DNA from: Micromonospora rosaria
GTDB taxonomy: Bacteria; Actinomycetota; Actinomycetes; Mycobacteriales; Micromonosporaceae
Assembly (NCBI RefSeq): GCF_001567585.1
Contig: NZ_LRQV01000035.1
Coordinates: forward strand, 1-54,331
Direction: 5' to 3'
DNA: 54,331 nucleotides
A program made the position numbers and the translations under genes. Each line of letters opens with the position of its first letter. Position 1 is the stretch's first letter. Below, piece by piece: positions 8,095 to 17,410 of the stretch. Below the pieces are notes generated by a model. The model was not told the DNA's origin, ran no database searches, and was given only the letters and a program-made list of their open reading frames with translations.

Positions 8095-9555
8095 TCACGG
8101 AAGGTCGATCGCCGCGTAGGTGAGGTCGAGGTACTCGAGGATGCCCTCGTGCGACCCCTCCTTACCGATCCCGGACTGCTTCACGCCCCCGAACGGAGCT
8201 GCCGGGTCCGATATCACACCACGGTTGATGCCGAGCAACCCTGTATCCAGCCCTTCGGCGAACCGGAGCGCCCGCCGCAGGTCACGGGTGAAGACGTATC
8301 CGGCCAGGCCGTGCTCGGTGTCGTTGGCCTTCGCCATCACCTCGTCGTCGGACGTGAACGGGATGATCGGCGCCACCGGGCCGAAGATCTCCGTCGCCAG
8401 CATCCGCGCATCGTCGGGTACGTCGACCAGGACCGTGGGCGGATAGAAGTGGCCCGGCCCAGCCAAACGCGCGCCGCCCACCAGGACCCGGGCACCGCGA
8501 CCGACCGCGTCGGTGACGAGCTCGTCGATCTTGGTGACGGCAGCCTCGTCGATCAACGCCCCGACGTCCACGCCGTCGTCGAGGCCATGGCCCACCGAGA
8601 GCGCGCCCATCCGCTCGGCGAAGCGCGCCGTGAACTCCTCGCGCACCGGCTCCTCGACGTAGATCCGATTGGCAGCGATACAGGACTCCCCGAGGTTGCG
8701 CATCTTGGCCACCACGGCGCCGTCGACCGCGACGTCCAGGTCAGCGTCGGCGCACACGATCAAGGCCGCGTTGCCGCCCAGTTCCATGGAGGTGCGTAGC
8801 ACGTTGTCCGCAGCCTGTCGGAGCAGCACCCGTCCGACCTCGGTCGACCCGGTGAACGACAGCTTGCGGATTCGGCTGTCGGCCAGCAGCGCGGAGACCA
8901 CCTCGCCGGCACGCGTGGTGGTCACCACGTTGACGACGCCCGGGGGAACGCCGACCTCCTCCATGATGCGGGCCAGCAACAGCATGGTGAGTGGCGTCTG
9001 GGCTGCCGGCTTGGTGATCGTCGTGCAGCCCGCCGCCAGCGCAGGAGCGATCTTGCGGGCACCCATGGCCAACGGGAAGTTCCAGGGCGTCACGAGGACG
9101 CACGGCCCGACCGGCTTCGGCACGGTCAGGATGCGATACCCGCCTGCGGGAGCGGTGCTGTAGCGCCCCTCGACGCGCACCGCCTCCTCGGCGAACCACC
9201 GGAAGAACTCGGCGCCGTAGGCCACCTCTGTCCGAGCCTCGGCGAGCGGCTTGCCCATCTCGAGCGTCATCAGCCGGGCGACCTCCTCGGATCGCCCGGT
9301 CAGTGCCCGGTACGTCGCGGTCAACAACTCTGAGCGTCTCCGCGGCGGGGTCGCCGCCCACTCCGCCCGTGCCCTGCTCGCCGCGTCCAGAGCGGCGAGC
9401 CCGTCGACGGCGTCGGCGTCGGCTACCTCGGCGATGCTCGTGCCGGTGGCCGGGTCCTCGACGGCGAAGGTGGCTCCGCTTGCGGCGTCGCGCCACCCGT
9501 CGCCGATGCGGAGCCGCCGGTGCTCGGGGGCCAAGACGTTCACCGGGTCACTCAT
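8095..9555 (-). CDS. NAD(P)-dependent aldehyde dehydrogenase, succinate-semialdehyde type
   Basis: The 486-residue enzyme oxidises an aldehyde to a carboxylate. The active-site residues are present: Glu258 in MELGGN and the nucleophile Cys292 in GESCIAANR. The oxyanion/NAD region shows TPWNFPLA and FTGSTEVGR (about residues 231-239), and the C-terminus has PFGGVKQSGIGKEG. The GESCIAANR setting and overall pattern match succinate-semialdehyde dehydrogenases of the GabD type better than betaine aldehyde dehydrogenases. It precedes the iron alcohol dehydrogenase on the same strand with a 181-base gap, which supports a shared 4-hydroxybutyrate/GABA-like route. A GntR regulator of the FCD type is divergent about 0.9 kb away and may control both. 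Confidence 0.92.
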   Translation of the reverse strand: MSDPVNVLAPEHRRLRIGDGWRDAASGATFAVEDPATGTSIAEVADADAVDGLAALDAASRARAEWAATPPRRRSELLTATYRALTGRSEEVARLMTLEMGKPLAEARTEVAYGAEFFRWFAEEAVRVEGRYSTAPAGGYRILTVPKPVGPCVLVTPWNFPLAMGARKIAPALAAGCTTITKPAAQTPLTMLLLARIMEEVGVPPGVVNVVTTTRAGEVVSALLADSRIRKLSFTGSTEVGRVLLRQAADNVLRTSMELGGNAALIVCADADLDVAVDGAVVAKMRNLGESCIAANRIYVEEPVREEFTARFAERMGALSVGHGLDDGVDVGALIDEAAVTKIDELVTDAVGRGARVLVGGARLAGPGHFYPPTVLVDVPDDARMLATEIFGPVAPIIPFTSDDEVMAKANDTEHGLAGYVFTRDLRRALRFAEGLDTGLLGINRGVISDPAAPFGGVKQSGIGKEGSHEGILEYLDLTYAAIDLP

Positions 9556-10486
9556 CGCGTCGCCTCCTGTGATCTGTGTGGTGATGTCCGGCGTGCCTGC
9601 GCGATTGGGCGGTGCGCGTAGCCGTACGGGTCACCCGCCCTCGTCGGGGGCGAGGTCGCCGGGCGGATCGCATGCGGCCTTGGCCCTGTCTGCGGGGCGA
9701 CGCCCCGCGCCGGCGACCCCCTTCCCGGACGACGGCCGGCTCAGCGTCGTCAGGCCGGGCCCGCTGGTGATGGTTCGCCGAGGCTCGATCGTCACGTCCG
9801 GGCGCACAGCACCGTCGCCGCCCGGCGCGGACACCGCCCAGCCTCCGACAGCGGCAGCCCGGTGCCCACGTCGCCCAGGTGCGCACGGCCCCGGCCGACT
9901 GGGACAAGCAGTCGATGACACGCAGTCGCTCGCCCGCGTACCGGTGCTAGCGGGTCGTGGCCTGATCTTGAGGATCTCCGTACCCCCTCGGACGTCGACC
10001 ACCGTTCGGTCACCGGGCGGCTCAAGCCCGTGGGGCTCGCCCGACAACGACGCGTTCTGATGCTGTCCGACGGAGAGGTCCGCCGCGCGCGGGCCCAACA
10101 GCAGCGCACGACCGTCGTCAGCCGTGGTCCAGCGAGGCCGCCGCCGGGTCCAGCCTGCCGCACCGACCAGACGATCTCCCTCGGAGTGGCAGGCGAGCAG
10201 GCCGATCGGCGCGCTTCCGACGAGCCGCGCGACCCACCGGGTGGCTGAACGCTCGTGGTCGGCCTACGGTCCGTCTACGGTCCGGTGAGGATGCAAGCAG
10301 GAGGTCGAGCGTGCTCATCGCAGCTCCAGGTGATCGAAGTAGAGCGGTGGCGGGCGGTTCCGCGACGGTGCCGAATGGCGAGCCCTCGGCACTTTTCCTA
10401 TACGATCGAGTGGAGGCGTCAGCATGTCGCAGCGTGGTGACTGATGTCAACAGGTTCGAGAGGCCGTACGAGAAGGACCTGCCACG
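9556..10486. other. 0.9-kb region without a recognisable gene
   Basis: Several open frames exist on both strands, but none shows a family motif or a convincing start with ribosome binding site. The minus-strand frames between 9631 and 10318 have some coding-like composition and could be a badly decayed gene. I cannot name it. Confidence 0.4.
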
Positions 10487-11230
10487 ATGACCGACGACGC
10501 GATGACCGCGCGGGGCCGTAGGGTCGCGACGGGCGGAATGCCGCTGGGACGATCTGGCGGCCGGCTCGCCGACGAGGTATACGACACGCTGCTCGGACAG
10601 CTGATGTCGCTGCGGATCGAGCCTGGCTCCCGCGTCACAATCGACGTCCTGGCGCGAGAGCTGGGGGTCTCGCAGACGCCGATCCGGGACGCTCTGAACC
10701 GCATGGAGGCCGAGGGCCTGGTCGTGCGGGTGCCCCATGCCGGCTACCGCATTCCACCCCAGATCACCCGGCACCGCTTCGAGGACATGCTCGAGGTCCG
10801 CCTGCTCCTCGAGCCGGCAGCGGCGCGCAGATCCGCCGAACGCGCATCCCCGACCCAGGTGGCCGGTCTGCGACGGATGCTGGAGGAGATGGCAGACCTG
10901 GAGCGGGGCGACGGGCCCCTGGCCTACGGCGCCTTCGGGCTGCGCGACGCCGCCTTTCACGATCTCGTCGCGCTGAGCGCGGGGAACCAGGTCATCCGGG
11001 AAGCGCTCGCTCGTCTGCACAGCCACGTGCACCTCTTCCGGCTGCACCACGACGCCCAGGTCACCCACCTGGCCCTGGCTGAGCACGAGGACGTGGTGGC
11101 CGCGATCGCCGCGCGTGACCCCGACGCCGCCGCCTACGCGATGCGTCGGCACATCCTGCGGTCCGGCGAGCGTTTCCGGCGATTGTTCGACGAGGTCGAG
11201 GACGCAAACGCCACGACGGGCGAGGCTTGA
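10487..11230 (+). CDS. GntR-family regulator, FCD (FadR-like) subgroup
   Basis: The 247-residue repressor has an N-terminal winged HTH at about residues 25-95 (LADEVYDTLLGQLMSLRIEPGS, then LARELGVSQTPIRDALNRME as recognition helix and a wing RVPHAGYRI). A helical FCD effector domain follows from about 100 to 235. FCD metal-ligand positions appear in DAAFHDLV, SHVHLFRLHH and RRHILRSGERF. GAAGGA lies eleven bases before the ATG. It is followed 88 bases later by the DJ-1/PfpI gene on the same strand and is divergent from the two dehydrogenase genes. Its ligand is probably a small organic acid of that pathway; this is inferred. Confidence 0.88.
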   Translation: MTDDAMTARGRRVATGGMPLGRSGGRLADEVYDTLLGQLMSLRIEPGSRVTIDVLARELGVSQTPIRDALNRMEAEGLVVRVPHAGYRIPPQITRHRFEDMLEVRLLLEPAAARRSAERASPTQVAGLRRMLEEMADLERGDGPLAYGAFGLRDAAFHDLVALSAGNQVIREALARLHSHVHLFRLHHDAQVTHLALAEHEDVVAAIAARDPDAAAYAMRRHILRSGERFRRLFDEVEDANATTGEA

Positions 11231-11318
11231 CGGGCGGGCTGGGCCGAGCAATGCTGACCCCACCGGATCGGATCGAATTGGATCTACCTCACCCGCCCCC
11301 GGATGCGAGGAGAAGCAG

Positions 11319-11888
11319 GTGCCCCGAGCGCTGCTCCTGACCGGCGACGCCGCCGAGGAACTCGACACCATGTATCCCTACTACCGCGTGCAGGAGGGCG
11401 GCTGGGACGTCGACGTCTCGTCACGGACGATGCGTGACGTGCAACTGGTCATCCACGAGTTCGACCCCAACTCCGACGCCTACGTGGAGAAGAACGGCCG
11501 GAAGCTGCCGGTCGACGTGCCCTGGGCCGAGGTCGACGTCGAGCGCTACGACGCGCTCATCATCCCCGGGGGACGTGCCCCCGAGTGGATCCGGGTCGAC
11601 GCCGACGTCAGGCGCATCACCGAGTACTTCTTCGCGCGCAACCTCCCCGTCGCGCTGGTGTGCCACGGCGCGCAGGTACCAGCGGTGTACGGGCTGCTGA
11701 AGGGTCGGAAAACGGCGTGCTTTCCCCCCATCACCGGTGACATGGAGAACGCGGGCGCGACGGTCATCGACGCTCCCGACGTCGTCGACGGCAACCTCGT
11801 CTCCTGCCGGGGGTGGCCCGACATGCCGCAGTTCGGCAGGGCGATGATGGAGGTCTTCTCGACGTCCGTCAACGCCGCACCGGCGTGA
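11319..11888 (+). CDS. DJ-1/PfpI-family protein
   Basis: This 189-residue class I glutamine-amidotransferase-like fold has the nucleophile Cys115 in LVCHGAQVPA and an acidic residue earlier in IIPGGRAPEWIR. Members act as proteases, glyoxalases/deglycases or hydratases, and the sequence does not say which. The N-terminal RALLLTGDAAEELDTMYPYY is typical of the actinobacterial branch, where this protein often sits beside dehydrogenase genes. The GTG at 11319 is chosen because GAGGAG lies seven bases upstream and the family starts here; the longer open frame upstream overlaps the GntR gene in a different frame. Role in aldehyde detoxification is an inference from the neighbouring dehydrogenases. 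Confidence 0.88.
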   Translation: MPRALLLTGDAAEELDTMYPYYRVQEGGWDVDVSSRTMRDVQLVIHEFDPNSDAYVEKNGRKLPVDVPWAEVDVERYDALIIPGGRAPEWIRVDADVRRITEYFFARNLPVALVCHGAQVPAVYGLLKGRKTACFPPITGDMENAGATVIDAPDVVDGNLVSCRGWPDMPQFGRAMMEVFSTSVNAAPA

Positions 11889-11907
11889 GCCGTCGGGGCC
11901 TGCCTCG

Positions 11908-12049
11908 GTGACGGCACTTCGGACCGTCACCGTTGACGGCTCCCCCGGTCCACGTCCTGGACAGCGGAGCCGGACCCGCGGTGCTGATGCTGCACGGCTG
12001 CGGACCCGACACGACCGGGTCCAGCGCGGTCACCGATCACCCGTTATGA
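11908..12049 (+). pseudogene. alpha/beta hydrolase N-terminal remnant with frameshift
   Basis: From the GTG at 11908 the frame reads TALRTVTVDGSP; after a run of five C (11942-11946) the family sequence resumes one base off as VHVLDSGAGPAVLMLHGCGPDTT, the start of a meta-cleavage-product-type hydrolase with its oxyanion loop. It then stops at 12047-12049. Only about 45 codons of an expected ~280 remain. A single-base change in the C-run plus a large 3' deletion explains it. Confidence 0.55.
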
Positions 12050-12210
12050 AGGCCGGCCAGCAGCCGCACCACCGTACTGGCCGGATGAATCATCAGCGGA
12101 TCATGGGCGACCACAGGCAGCGGTTGCCCGGCAGGATCGCACACGACTGCCGCGCTGGCCGGCAACGGCAACTCCCCTCGGCTGCCCACCACCTGTAGTC
12201 CGACCACACC
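12037..12210 (-). pseudogene. unrecognised coding-like fragment
   Basis: The minus-strand frame ends with a stretch of coding character (RGELPLPASAAVV, then GQPLPVVAHDPLMI, then STVVRLLAGL) and a stop at 12037-12039. Upstream of about 12210 the frame becomes low-complexity and has no start. I do not recognise the family. It may be the tail of a lost gene. Confidence 0.3.
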
Positions 12211-12328
12211 ACGGGCCCCCGCTCTGGCCGACCGGCGGCCCGACCGACCAGACCTACGCCGGCTCCCGCCAGCCCTGAAGTATGACCAGCGCGTACGCCG
12301 AGCGGACACCCGCGTGGCGTGAGGCGGG

Positions 12329-12987
12329 TCAGCGCACCCCGACGCGGCCAGCAAACTCGCGCATGCCTGGCAGGCTGTGGCTGTTTGCGGGAGAGCAGGT
12401 CGGCGGTGAGCTGCTGCGCCCAGGGCCGGAACCGGACCTCCTGCGGGGTGTCCCGTCCGGCAGCCAGCAGCGCCTGGAACGTGGCCTGCGGGCGGCCGCG
12501 GCCGTGCAGTGCCAGGGCGGTGTCCTCCCAGTACCGGGCACGGCGCTCCGGCGAGATGATCCGGGCCGAGTCGACCAGGCGCGCGTCGTCGACAGCGGCG
12601 CCGTAGTCGCCGAGCACCCGCGATACGCTGATCTTGTAGACGGCCAGTTCAAGCATGTTGAACCGATCGGACGTGGTGCCACCGCAACGGCGGGCGGCGT
12701 CTGCGGCCTCGCCGAGCAAGGTCCAGGCGCTGTCGCGGTCGTCGCGCAACGCGGCGGTGTACGAGGCCGCGGCCAGCAGGTGCCCGTACAGTGCGCTGTG
12801 GACGACGCCGGGCAGACCGGTGTCGGCCTGCAGCGCTCGGGCGGTGTCGAGCATGAGCTTTTGCGCGCCGTCGCGGCGCTGGGTACGGCGCGGCGGTGGC
12901 CTGGCCCGGAGGTAGCACCGTCGTTCCCGTCACCGCGGCGGCGGTCGTCGCGATCAGCTCGCGTCGGCGCAGCGGGTCCCACCTCAT
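12329..12987 (-). pseudogene. XRE/TPR-type regulator, C-terminal part, frameshifted
   Basis: Three minus-strand frames together give the C-terminal helical-repeat half of a regulator common in Micromonosporaceae. It starts as MRWDPLRRRELIATTAAAVTG (frame a), moves to ALQADTGLPGVVHSALYGHLL and SDRFNMLELAVYKISVSRVLGD and ARYWEDTALALHGRGRP (frame b, to about 12390), and ends as SLPGMREFAGRVGV in frame c. At least two frameshifts are needed. The N-terminal XRE DNA-binding domain is absent or unrecognisable upstream of 12987. It is a non-functional relic. Confidence 0.65.
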
Positions 12988-13215
12988 CGACACCTGCGCC
13001 GTTCGACGCCGGGATCGAGTAGCGAGCGCGCTCAGGGCACGGGCACCGTCTCCCCGGCGCCCGCTCCGGCGGCTGCGGCGGCGCGGGCCGTCCTCGACAG
13101 CGGTGGCGAACGTCTGGTCCTGGACCAGGGTCAACGGCTCGGCCTTCGTCGGCGCATACAGGCGCGGGGTGCCGGCTTGATGAGAGTTGATGGCGTTCCT
13201 CCCCCCGACCAACTA

Positions 13216-13247
13216 ACTGAGTATACTCATATACGAGTATGCTCGGT
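13216..13247. promoter_or_regulatory. 32-base imperfect palindrome, probable regulator operator
   Basis: Two related ten-base units, GAGTATACTC (13219-13228, itself a perfect palindrome) and GAGTATGCTC (13235-13244), lie 16 bases apart inside a larger imperfect inverted repeat ending in ACTGAG and CTCGGT. It sits in the promoter region of the quinone oxidoreductase gene, about 190 bases ahead of its start. A TetR gene lies just beyond that gene, so TetR binding is a reasonable guess. Confidence 0.55.
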
Positions 13248-13435
13248 CGGAATCGGGGAAACGGAACCCGTCCGGGCATGAGCGCACCGACTCGGGGTGA
13301 GAGGAGGTGCTGAGAGGGACGGAGCAGGGAGCGAACGCGCCGGTAGACGAATTCGTCACCCGCCGTGGTCACCGTGCGGGGCCACCGGGGCATGGCTCCC
13401 GCCAGGAACGCCACAGACATCCGAGGAGACAGATC

Positions 13436-14488
13436 ATGCGAGCATTCGTGTTCGACGCCTATCAGCAGCCCCTCCACGAGGCGGACGTTCCCGAGCCCGT
13501 CGTGGGCGAGCGGGATGTCCTGGTCCGTGTGACAGCGGCCGGTCTGAACCAGCTGGACGAGAAGATCCGCGAGGGCGAGTTCAAGCGGATCCTGCCGTAC
13601 AAGACGCCTCTGGCCCTCGGGCACGACCTCGCCGGAACGGTCCTCCGCGTCGGGGCAAAGGTTCACGGGTTCAAGCCCGGCGACCACGTCTACGCCCGCC
13701 CGCGCGACGGTCGGATCGGCACCTTCGCCGAACGCATCGCGGTGGACGAGGCCGACCTCGCCCTCGCGCCCGCCACGATCAGCGCGGCGGAGGCAGGATC
13801 GCTGCCGCTGGTGGCGCTGACCGCGTGGCAGGCACTGGTCGAGAAGGGCAACGTGCGGGCCGGGCAGAAAGTCCTCATCCACGCCGGTTCCGGAGGGGTC
13901 GGCACGATCGCGATCCAGCTGGCCAAGCACCTCGGTACCCACGTGGCGACCACGGTCTCGGCCACAAACGCGGACTTCGTCCGTGAACTCGGCGCCGACG
14001 TCGTCATCGACTATCGCACGCAGGATTTCGAGAAGGAACTCTCCGGATACGACGTCGTCCTCGACTCCCTCGGCGGGAACAACCTTCACAAGTCCCTGCG
14101 GGTCCTCCGGCGTGGAGGGAAGGTTGTCGGAATCTACGGCGTCCCCGACCCGGCCTTCGCGAGAGAGCGGGGCTTGAACCCGATCCTCCGTCTGGCAATC
14201 GCGGCCCTCAGCCGCAAGACCCGCAGCCTCGCACGAAAGCTCGGTGTGACCTACGAGTTCCTGTTCATGCGCGCCTCCGGTGACCAGCTGCGTCAGATCG
14301 CGAACCTGGTCGACGCCGGCACCATCCGCCCCGTCGTCGGCGCCACCTTCTCCTTCGCGCAGACCCCGCACGCTCTCGCCTCCCTCGGCAGGAGCAGCAT
14401 CCGCGGAAAGGCCGTCGTCGTCACCCCGGCCGGGCCTGATGACGCCACCCCTGCCTCCCCAGCCCTTTCCGAGCGCACCCGCCACTGA
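13436..14488 (+). CDS. zinc-independent MDR quinone/NADP oxidoreductase
   Basis: The 350-residue medium-chain reductase reduces a quinone or activated alkene with NADPH. It has a GroES-like N-terminal domain (LGHDLAGTVLRVG at about residues 61-73, FKPGDHVYARP) and a Rossmann domain (HAGSGGVGTIAIQLAKHLG at about 147-165, GxGxxG type), with no structural or catalytic zinc Cys cluster. The ATG at 13436 has GAGGAG seven bases ahead; the upstream in-frame ATG at 13307 would add 43 residues unrelated to the family. The C-terminal tail of about 15 Pro/Thr-rich residues is unusual. It is convergent with the TetR gene and near an Old Yellow Enzyme, suggesting a joint electrophile-stress response. Confidence 0.9.
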   Translation: MRAFVFDAYQQPLHEADVPEPVVGERDVLVRVTAAGLNQLDEKIREGEFKRILPYKTPLALGHDLAGTVLRVGAKVHGFKPGDHVYARPRDGRIGTFAERIAVDEADLALAPATISAAEAGSLPLVALTAWQALVEKGNVRAGQKVLIHAGSGGVGTIAIQLAKHLGTHVATTVSATNADFVRELGADVVIDYRTQDFEKELSGYDVVLDSLGGNNLHKSLRVLRRGGKVVGIYGVPDPAFARERGLNPILRLAIAALSRKTRSLARKLGVTYEFLFMRASGDQLRQIANLVDAGTIRPVVGATFSFAQTPHALASLGRSSIRGKAVVVTPAGPDDATPASPALSERTRH

Positions 14489-14499
14489 CACCGATCAAG

Positions 14500-14622
14500 G
14501 AGCATCACGGCGAGAAGGGGCCGCTGGTCTTCGCCGCGCACCAGATCGACGCCGCGGTCGCCGCCGTCGTCTCCCTCGCCATCCGCCGCCCGCGCGCCAC
14601 GATCACGCAGGTACCCGCATGA
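14500..14622 (+). pseudogene. short-chain dehydrogenase-like C-terminal remnant
   Basis: Downstream of the reductase a 40-codon open stretch reads LVFAAHQIDAAVAAVVSLAI then RRPRATITQVPA and a stop. The pattern (helix, then xRPRxxxxxxxV strand) resembles the end of classical SDR proteins. There is no start or Rossmann part, so it is probably what remains of a deleted SDR gene. Confidence 0.3.
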
Positions 14623-14681
14623 CCGCGCTTCGGGCAGCGGTGGATGTGGTACCGCGCGCCGCGGGCGGGATGCCTCCTGGG

Positions 14682-15284
14682 TCAGCGGGGAAGGATCGCC
14701 ACGATCTGGGAGCGGACAGCGTCGACGATCTTCTCGACGCTGCTGTCGATGTGCTCGCTGGAGGCCATCGTCAAGAACAAGATCGCGGAGATCACCCGCG
14801 CCAGCGTCGCAGCCTGCGCGTCCACGAGCCCGGCATGCCGGACGAGAATGTTGGCGGTCGCGTCCTCGGTCTGCCCGACGATCGCGAGGGCTTCGGCGTG
14901 ATGAGGCTCGGCCGGGTCACCGAAGACCATCTCCCGCAGGTACGTGCGGCCGTTGTCGACCTGGACGCGGTTGCACTGCACCACCGGCGTCAGCAGCGCC
15001 ACGATCGCACCCACCGCGGTGGTTTCCTTCGCTGCGGCGGTGCGGCCGCGGTCGAGCGCGGTGGCATAGTGGGCGTTCTGCACGAGCAGGAGCAACTCGC
15101 CCTTGGTCTTGGCATACAAAAACAAGGTGCCGGTGCCGATGTCGGCCGCGTCGGCGATCTGCTGGGTGGTGACCTCGTCCACCCCGTGCTCGGCGAACAA
15201 CTCGCTGGCCGCAGCGGTAATGCGTTCGAGCTTGGCCTGCTTGTTCCGCTCGCGCCGCCCGAGCGGAGAGGGCCCCACTGGCAT
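14682..15284 (-). CDS. TetR-family transcriptional regulator
   Basis: The 200-residue protein has an N-terminal HTH at about residues 20-60 (ITAAASELFAEHGVDEVTTQQIADAAD then GTGTLFLYAKTKGELL), followed by a helical ligand-binding domain of ordinary length. No residue reveals the ligand. The gene is divergent from the Old Yellow Enzyme gene, with an inverted-repeat site in the shared promoter region, and convergent with the quinone oxidoreductase. By the known pattern of such loci it probably represses itself and the flanking reductases and responds to electrophiles or quinones; this is inference. The start has GGAG eight bases upstream. Confidence 0.9.
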   Translation of the reverse strand: MPVGPSPLGRRERNKQAKLERITAAASELFAEHGVDEVTTQQIADAADIGTGTLFLYAKTKGELLLLVQNAHYATALDRGRTAAAKETTAVGAIVALLTPVVQCNRVQVDNGRTYLREMVFGDPAEPHHAEALAIVGQTEDATANILVRHAGLVDAQAATLARVISAILFLTMASSEHIDSSVEKIVDAVRSQIVAILPR

Positions 15285-15308
15285 CGGTGCTCCTCCGGGA
15301 ATAAACTC

Positions 15309-15336
15309 TGACTCGCCTCAGTTTCGAGTGTAGTCA
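15309..15336. promoter_or_regulatory. inverted repeat between TetR and OYE genes
   Basis: Outer arms TGACT (15309-15313) and AGTCA (15332-15336) and inner arms ACTCG (15311-15315) and CGAGT (15325-15329) form a compound palindrome in the 166-base divergent spacer. It is a probable TetR autoregulatory operator. Confidence 0.5.
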
Positions 15337-15450
15337 TTGCCGTGTGGGTTCGGATGTGCCCGCGCTCATTCTCCCATGCGGGTGTGAGACCACCCGGTCG
15401 CGCACCTCAGCCCGTGGCGATCCGTCCGTTGCGAAGGAACCGCACCTGTC

Positions 15451-16527
15451 ATGAACTCCTCATCCCTGTGGCAGCCGTTCAAGCTGGGCCGGCTCAAGCT
15501 TCCGCATCGTCTCGCCCTGGCTCCCATGACCCGAAACCGCGCGAACCCCGACGGCACACCCGGGGAACTCGCGGCGGAGTACTACCGCCAGCGAGCAGCA
15601 CTGGGACTGCTGATCACGGAAGGCACGCAGCCGTCGGAGGACGGTCAGGGATACCTCACCACCCCCGGCATCTACACCCCCGAACACATCGCCGGGTGGG
15701 CCAAGGTCGCCGACGCGGTGCACGAGAAGGGCGGGCACCTGTTCATCCAGCTCATGCACGTCGGCCGCATCTCCCACCCCGACAACACCCCGCACCACCG
15801 GCAGCCGGTGGCCCCGTCGGCGATCTCAGCCGAGCAGGACATGTTCACCACCGAGGGACCCAAGAAGACGCCCGTGCCGCGGGAGCTGAGCGTGGCCGAG
15901 ATCCAGGACGTGATCGGCGAGTTCCGTCACGCCGCGGCGTCGGCGATCGCGGCCGGTGCAGACGGGGTGGAGATCCACGCCGCCAACGGATACCTGCTGC
16001 ACCAGTTCCTCGCCCCCAACGCGAACCAGCGCACCGACTCCTACGGCGGGTCGATCGAGAACCGGGCCCGGTTCGTGGTCGAGGTCACCCAGGCGGTCGC
16101 GGAGGAGATCGGGGCCGACCGCACGGGCATCCGCATCTCGCCCGCGTTCCCGCTCGGCGGGCTCGACGAGGGCGATGCCGAGGCCGTGCGCGCCCAGTAC
16201 CGGTACCTCGTGGGTGAGCTCGCGAAGCTGAACCTGGTCTACCTGCACGTGCACCACCTCGGCGACGACGAGCTGCTGGCCGCCCTCCGCGAGGTCTGGC
16301 CGACCGCGGTCCTCGTCGTCCGGTACGGGCGCGAACGCGACGGCATCGACGCGGACATCGTCACCGGTCTCGCCGACCTCGCACCGCTCGGCCGCTACGC
16401 CCTCGCCAACCCCGACATTGTCGAGCGGCTGCGCACCGATGCGCCACTCAACGACCTCGACCCGTCCACCCTGTACACCGGCGGCGCACACGGCTACACC
16501 GACTACCCGGCCCGCACCGGCGTCTGA
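15451..16527 (+). CDS. Old Yellow Enzyme-type alkene reductase
   Basis: This 358-residue FMN-binding TIM-barrel enzyme reduces activated C=C bonds of enones, nitro compounds or quinones with NADPH. The N-terminus LKLPHRLALAPMTRNRA is the FMN-binding start. The substrate-binding pair lies in GVEIHAANGYLLHQFL (His and Asn), and the signature NQRTDSYGGSIENRARF follows. RYGRERDGID and YALANPD near the end bind the FMN phosphate. Length is typical. It is divergent from TetR across an operator-like repeat and 109 bases ahead of an SDR gene on the same strand, so the two are probably co-expressed. Confidence 0.93.
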   Translation: MNSSSLWQPFKLGRLKLPHRLALAPMTRNRANPDGTPGELAAEYYRQRAALGLLITEGTQPSEDGQGYLTTPGIYTPEHIAGWAKVADAVHEKGGHLFIQLMHVGRISHPDNTPHHRQPVAPSAISAEQDMFTTEGPKKTPVPRELSVAEIQDVIGEFRHAAASAIAAGADGVEIHAANGYLLHQFLAPNANQRTDSYGGSIENRARFVVEVTQAVAEEIGADRTGIRISPAFPLGGLDEGDAEAVRAQYRYLVGELAKLNLVYLHVHHLGDDELLAALREVWPTAVLVVRYGRERDGIDADIVTGLADLAPLGRYALANPDIVERLRTDAPLNDLDPSTLYTGGAHGYTDYPARTGV

Positions 16528-16636
16528 CCCCCCGCACGGGACCGGGCCGGGCAAGACCTGACTCCCGCCCCGGTCACCCTCCGACCATCCGTCACCCTCC
16601 GACCATTCGACCAGCACACCCAAAGGAGCACATCTC

Positions 16637-17350
16637 ATGACCTCTCTCGACGGAGCCGTCGTCCTCGTCACCGGAGCGAACGGCGGCATCGGCGGCCACT
16701 TCGTCCGCGAAGCCCTCGCCCGCGGGGCGGCGAAGGTGTACGCCACCGCACGCAACCCCCGCGAATGGGACGACGAACGCATCGTGCCCTTGAAGCTCGA
16801 CGTCACCGACCCCGCATCCATCCAGGCCGTCGTCGACCAGGCCTCCGACGTGACCGTGCTGATCAACAACGCCGGCGCATCCCCCGCGACACCCGGCATC
16901 CTCACCCACACCGACGCGGAGATCCGCGCGAACGTGGAGACCAACTTCCTCGGCCCGCTGTTCCTCGCCCGCGCCTTCGCACCCATCCTGTCCGCGAAGG
17001 GCGGGAACACGGCGATCATCGACATCCACTCCGCCCTGTCCTGGTACGCCGTGGCCGGCATCTACTCCGCCACCAAGGCCGCCCTGTGGTCCGCGACGAA
17101 CTCGCTGCGCCTAGAACTGCAGCCCGCAGGCGTGCAGGTCGTCGGTGTGCACGTCGGCTACGTCGACACCGCGATGGCCGCCCACACCACCGACCCCAAG
17201 CTCGACCCGGCCGTCCTCGTGACCAAGGTCTTCGACACGCTCGAGTCCGGCGGCTACGAGGTCCTCGCCGACGACAACTCCGTGCAGCTCAAGGCAGGCC
17301 TGTCCGCCCCGCTCGAGGCCGTCTACCCGCAACTGGCCACCAGCAACTGA
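16637..17350 (+). CDS. short-chain dehydrogenase/reductase
   Basis: The 237-residue classical SDR has the cofactor motif TGANGGIGGHF (residues 11-21), NNAGA (about 77-81), and the catalytic Ser-Tyr-Lys set in DIHSALSWYAVAGIYSATKAAL (about residues 116-137). The Asp at the end of strand 3 is replaced by the TARNP type, which favours NADPH. AAAGGAG lies nine bases before the ATG. It follows the Old Yellow Enzyme gene and probably belongs to the same TetR-controlled unit. The substrate is unknown; aldehydes or ketones formed downstream of alkene reduction are plausible. Confidence 0.92.
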   Translation: MTSLDGAVVLVTGANGGIGGHFVREALARGAAKVYATARNPREWDDERIVPLKLDVTDPASIQAVVDQASDVTVLINNAGASPATPGILTHTDAEIRANVETNFLGPLFLARAFAPILSAKGGNTAIIDIHSALSWYAVAGIYSATKAALWSATNSLRLELQPAGVQVVGVHVGYVDTAMAAHTTDPKLDPAVLVTKVFDTLESGGYEVLADDNSVQLKAGLSAPLEAVYPQLATSN

Positions 17351-17410
17351 TCATCTGGCATGGCAGTGGCGTCGTGCACTGGCTGACCCACGCGCTCCAA
17401 CCGGGCCGAC

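Noticed and set aside
12329..14491. Minus-strand frame of 720 codons
   Set aside because: Most of it is antisense to the quinone oxidoreductase. Only its last ~20 codons belong to a regulator relic.
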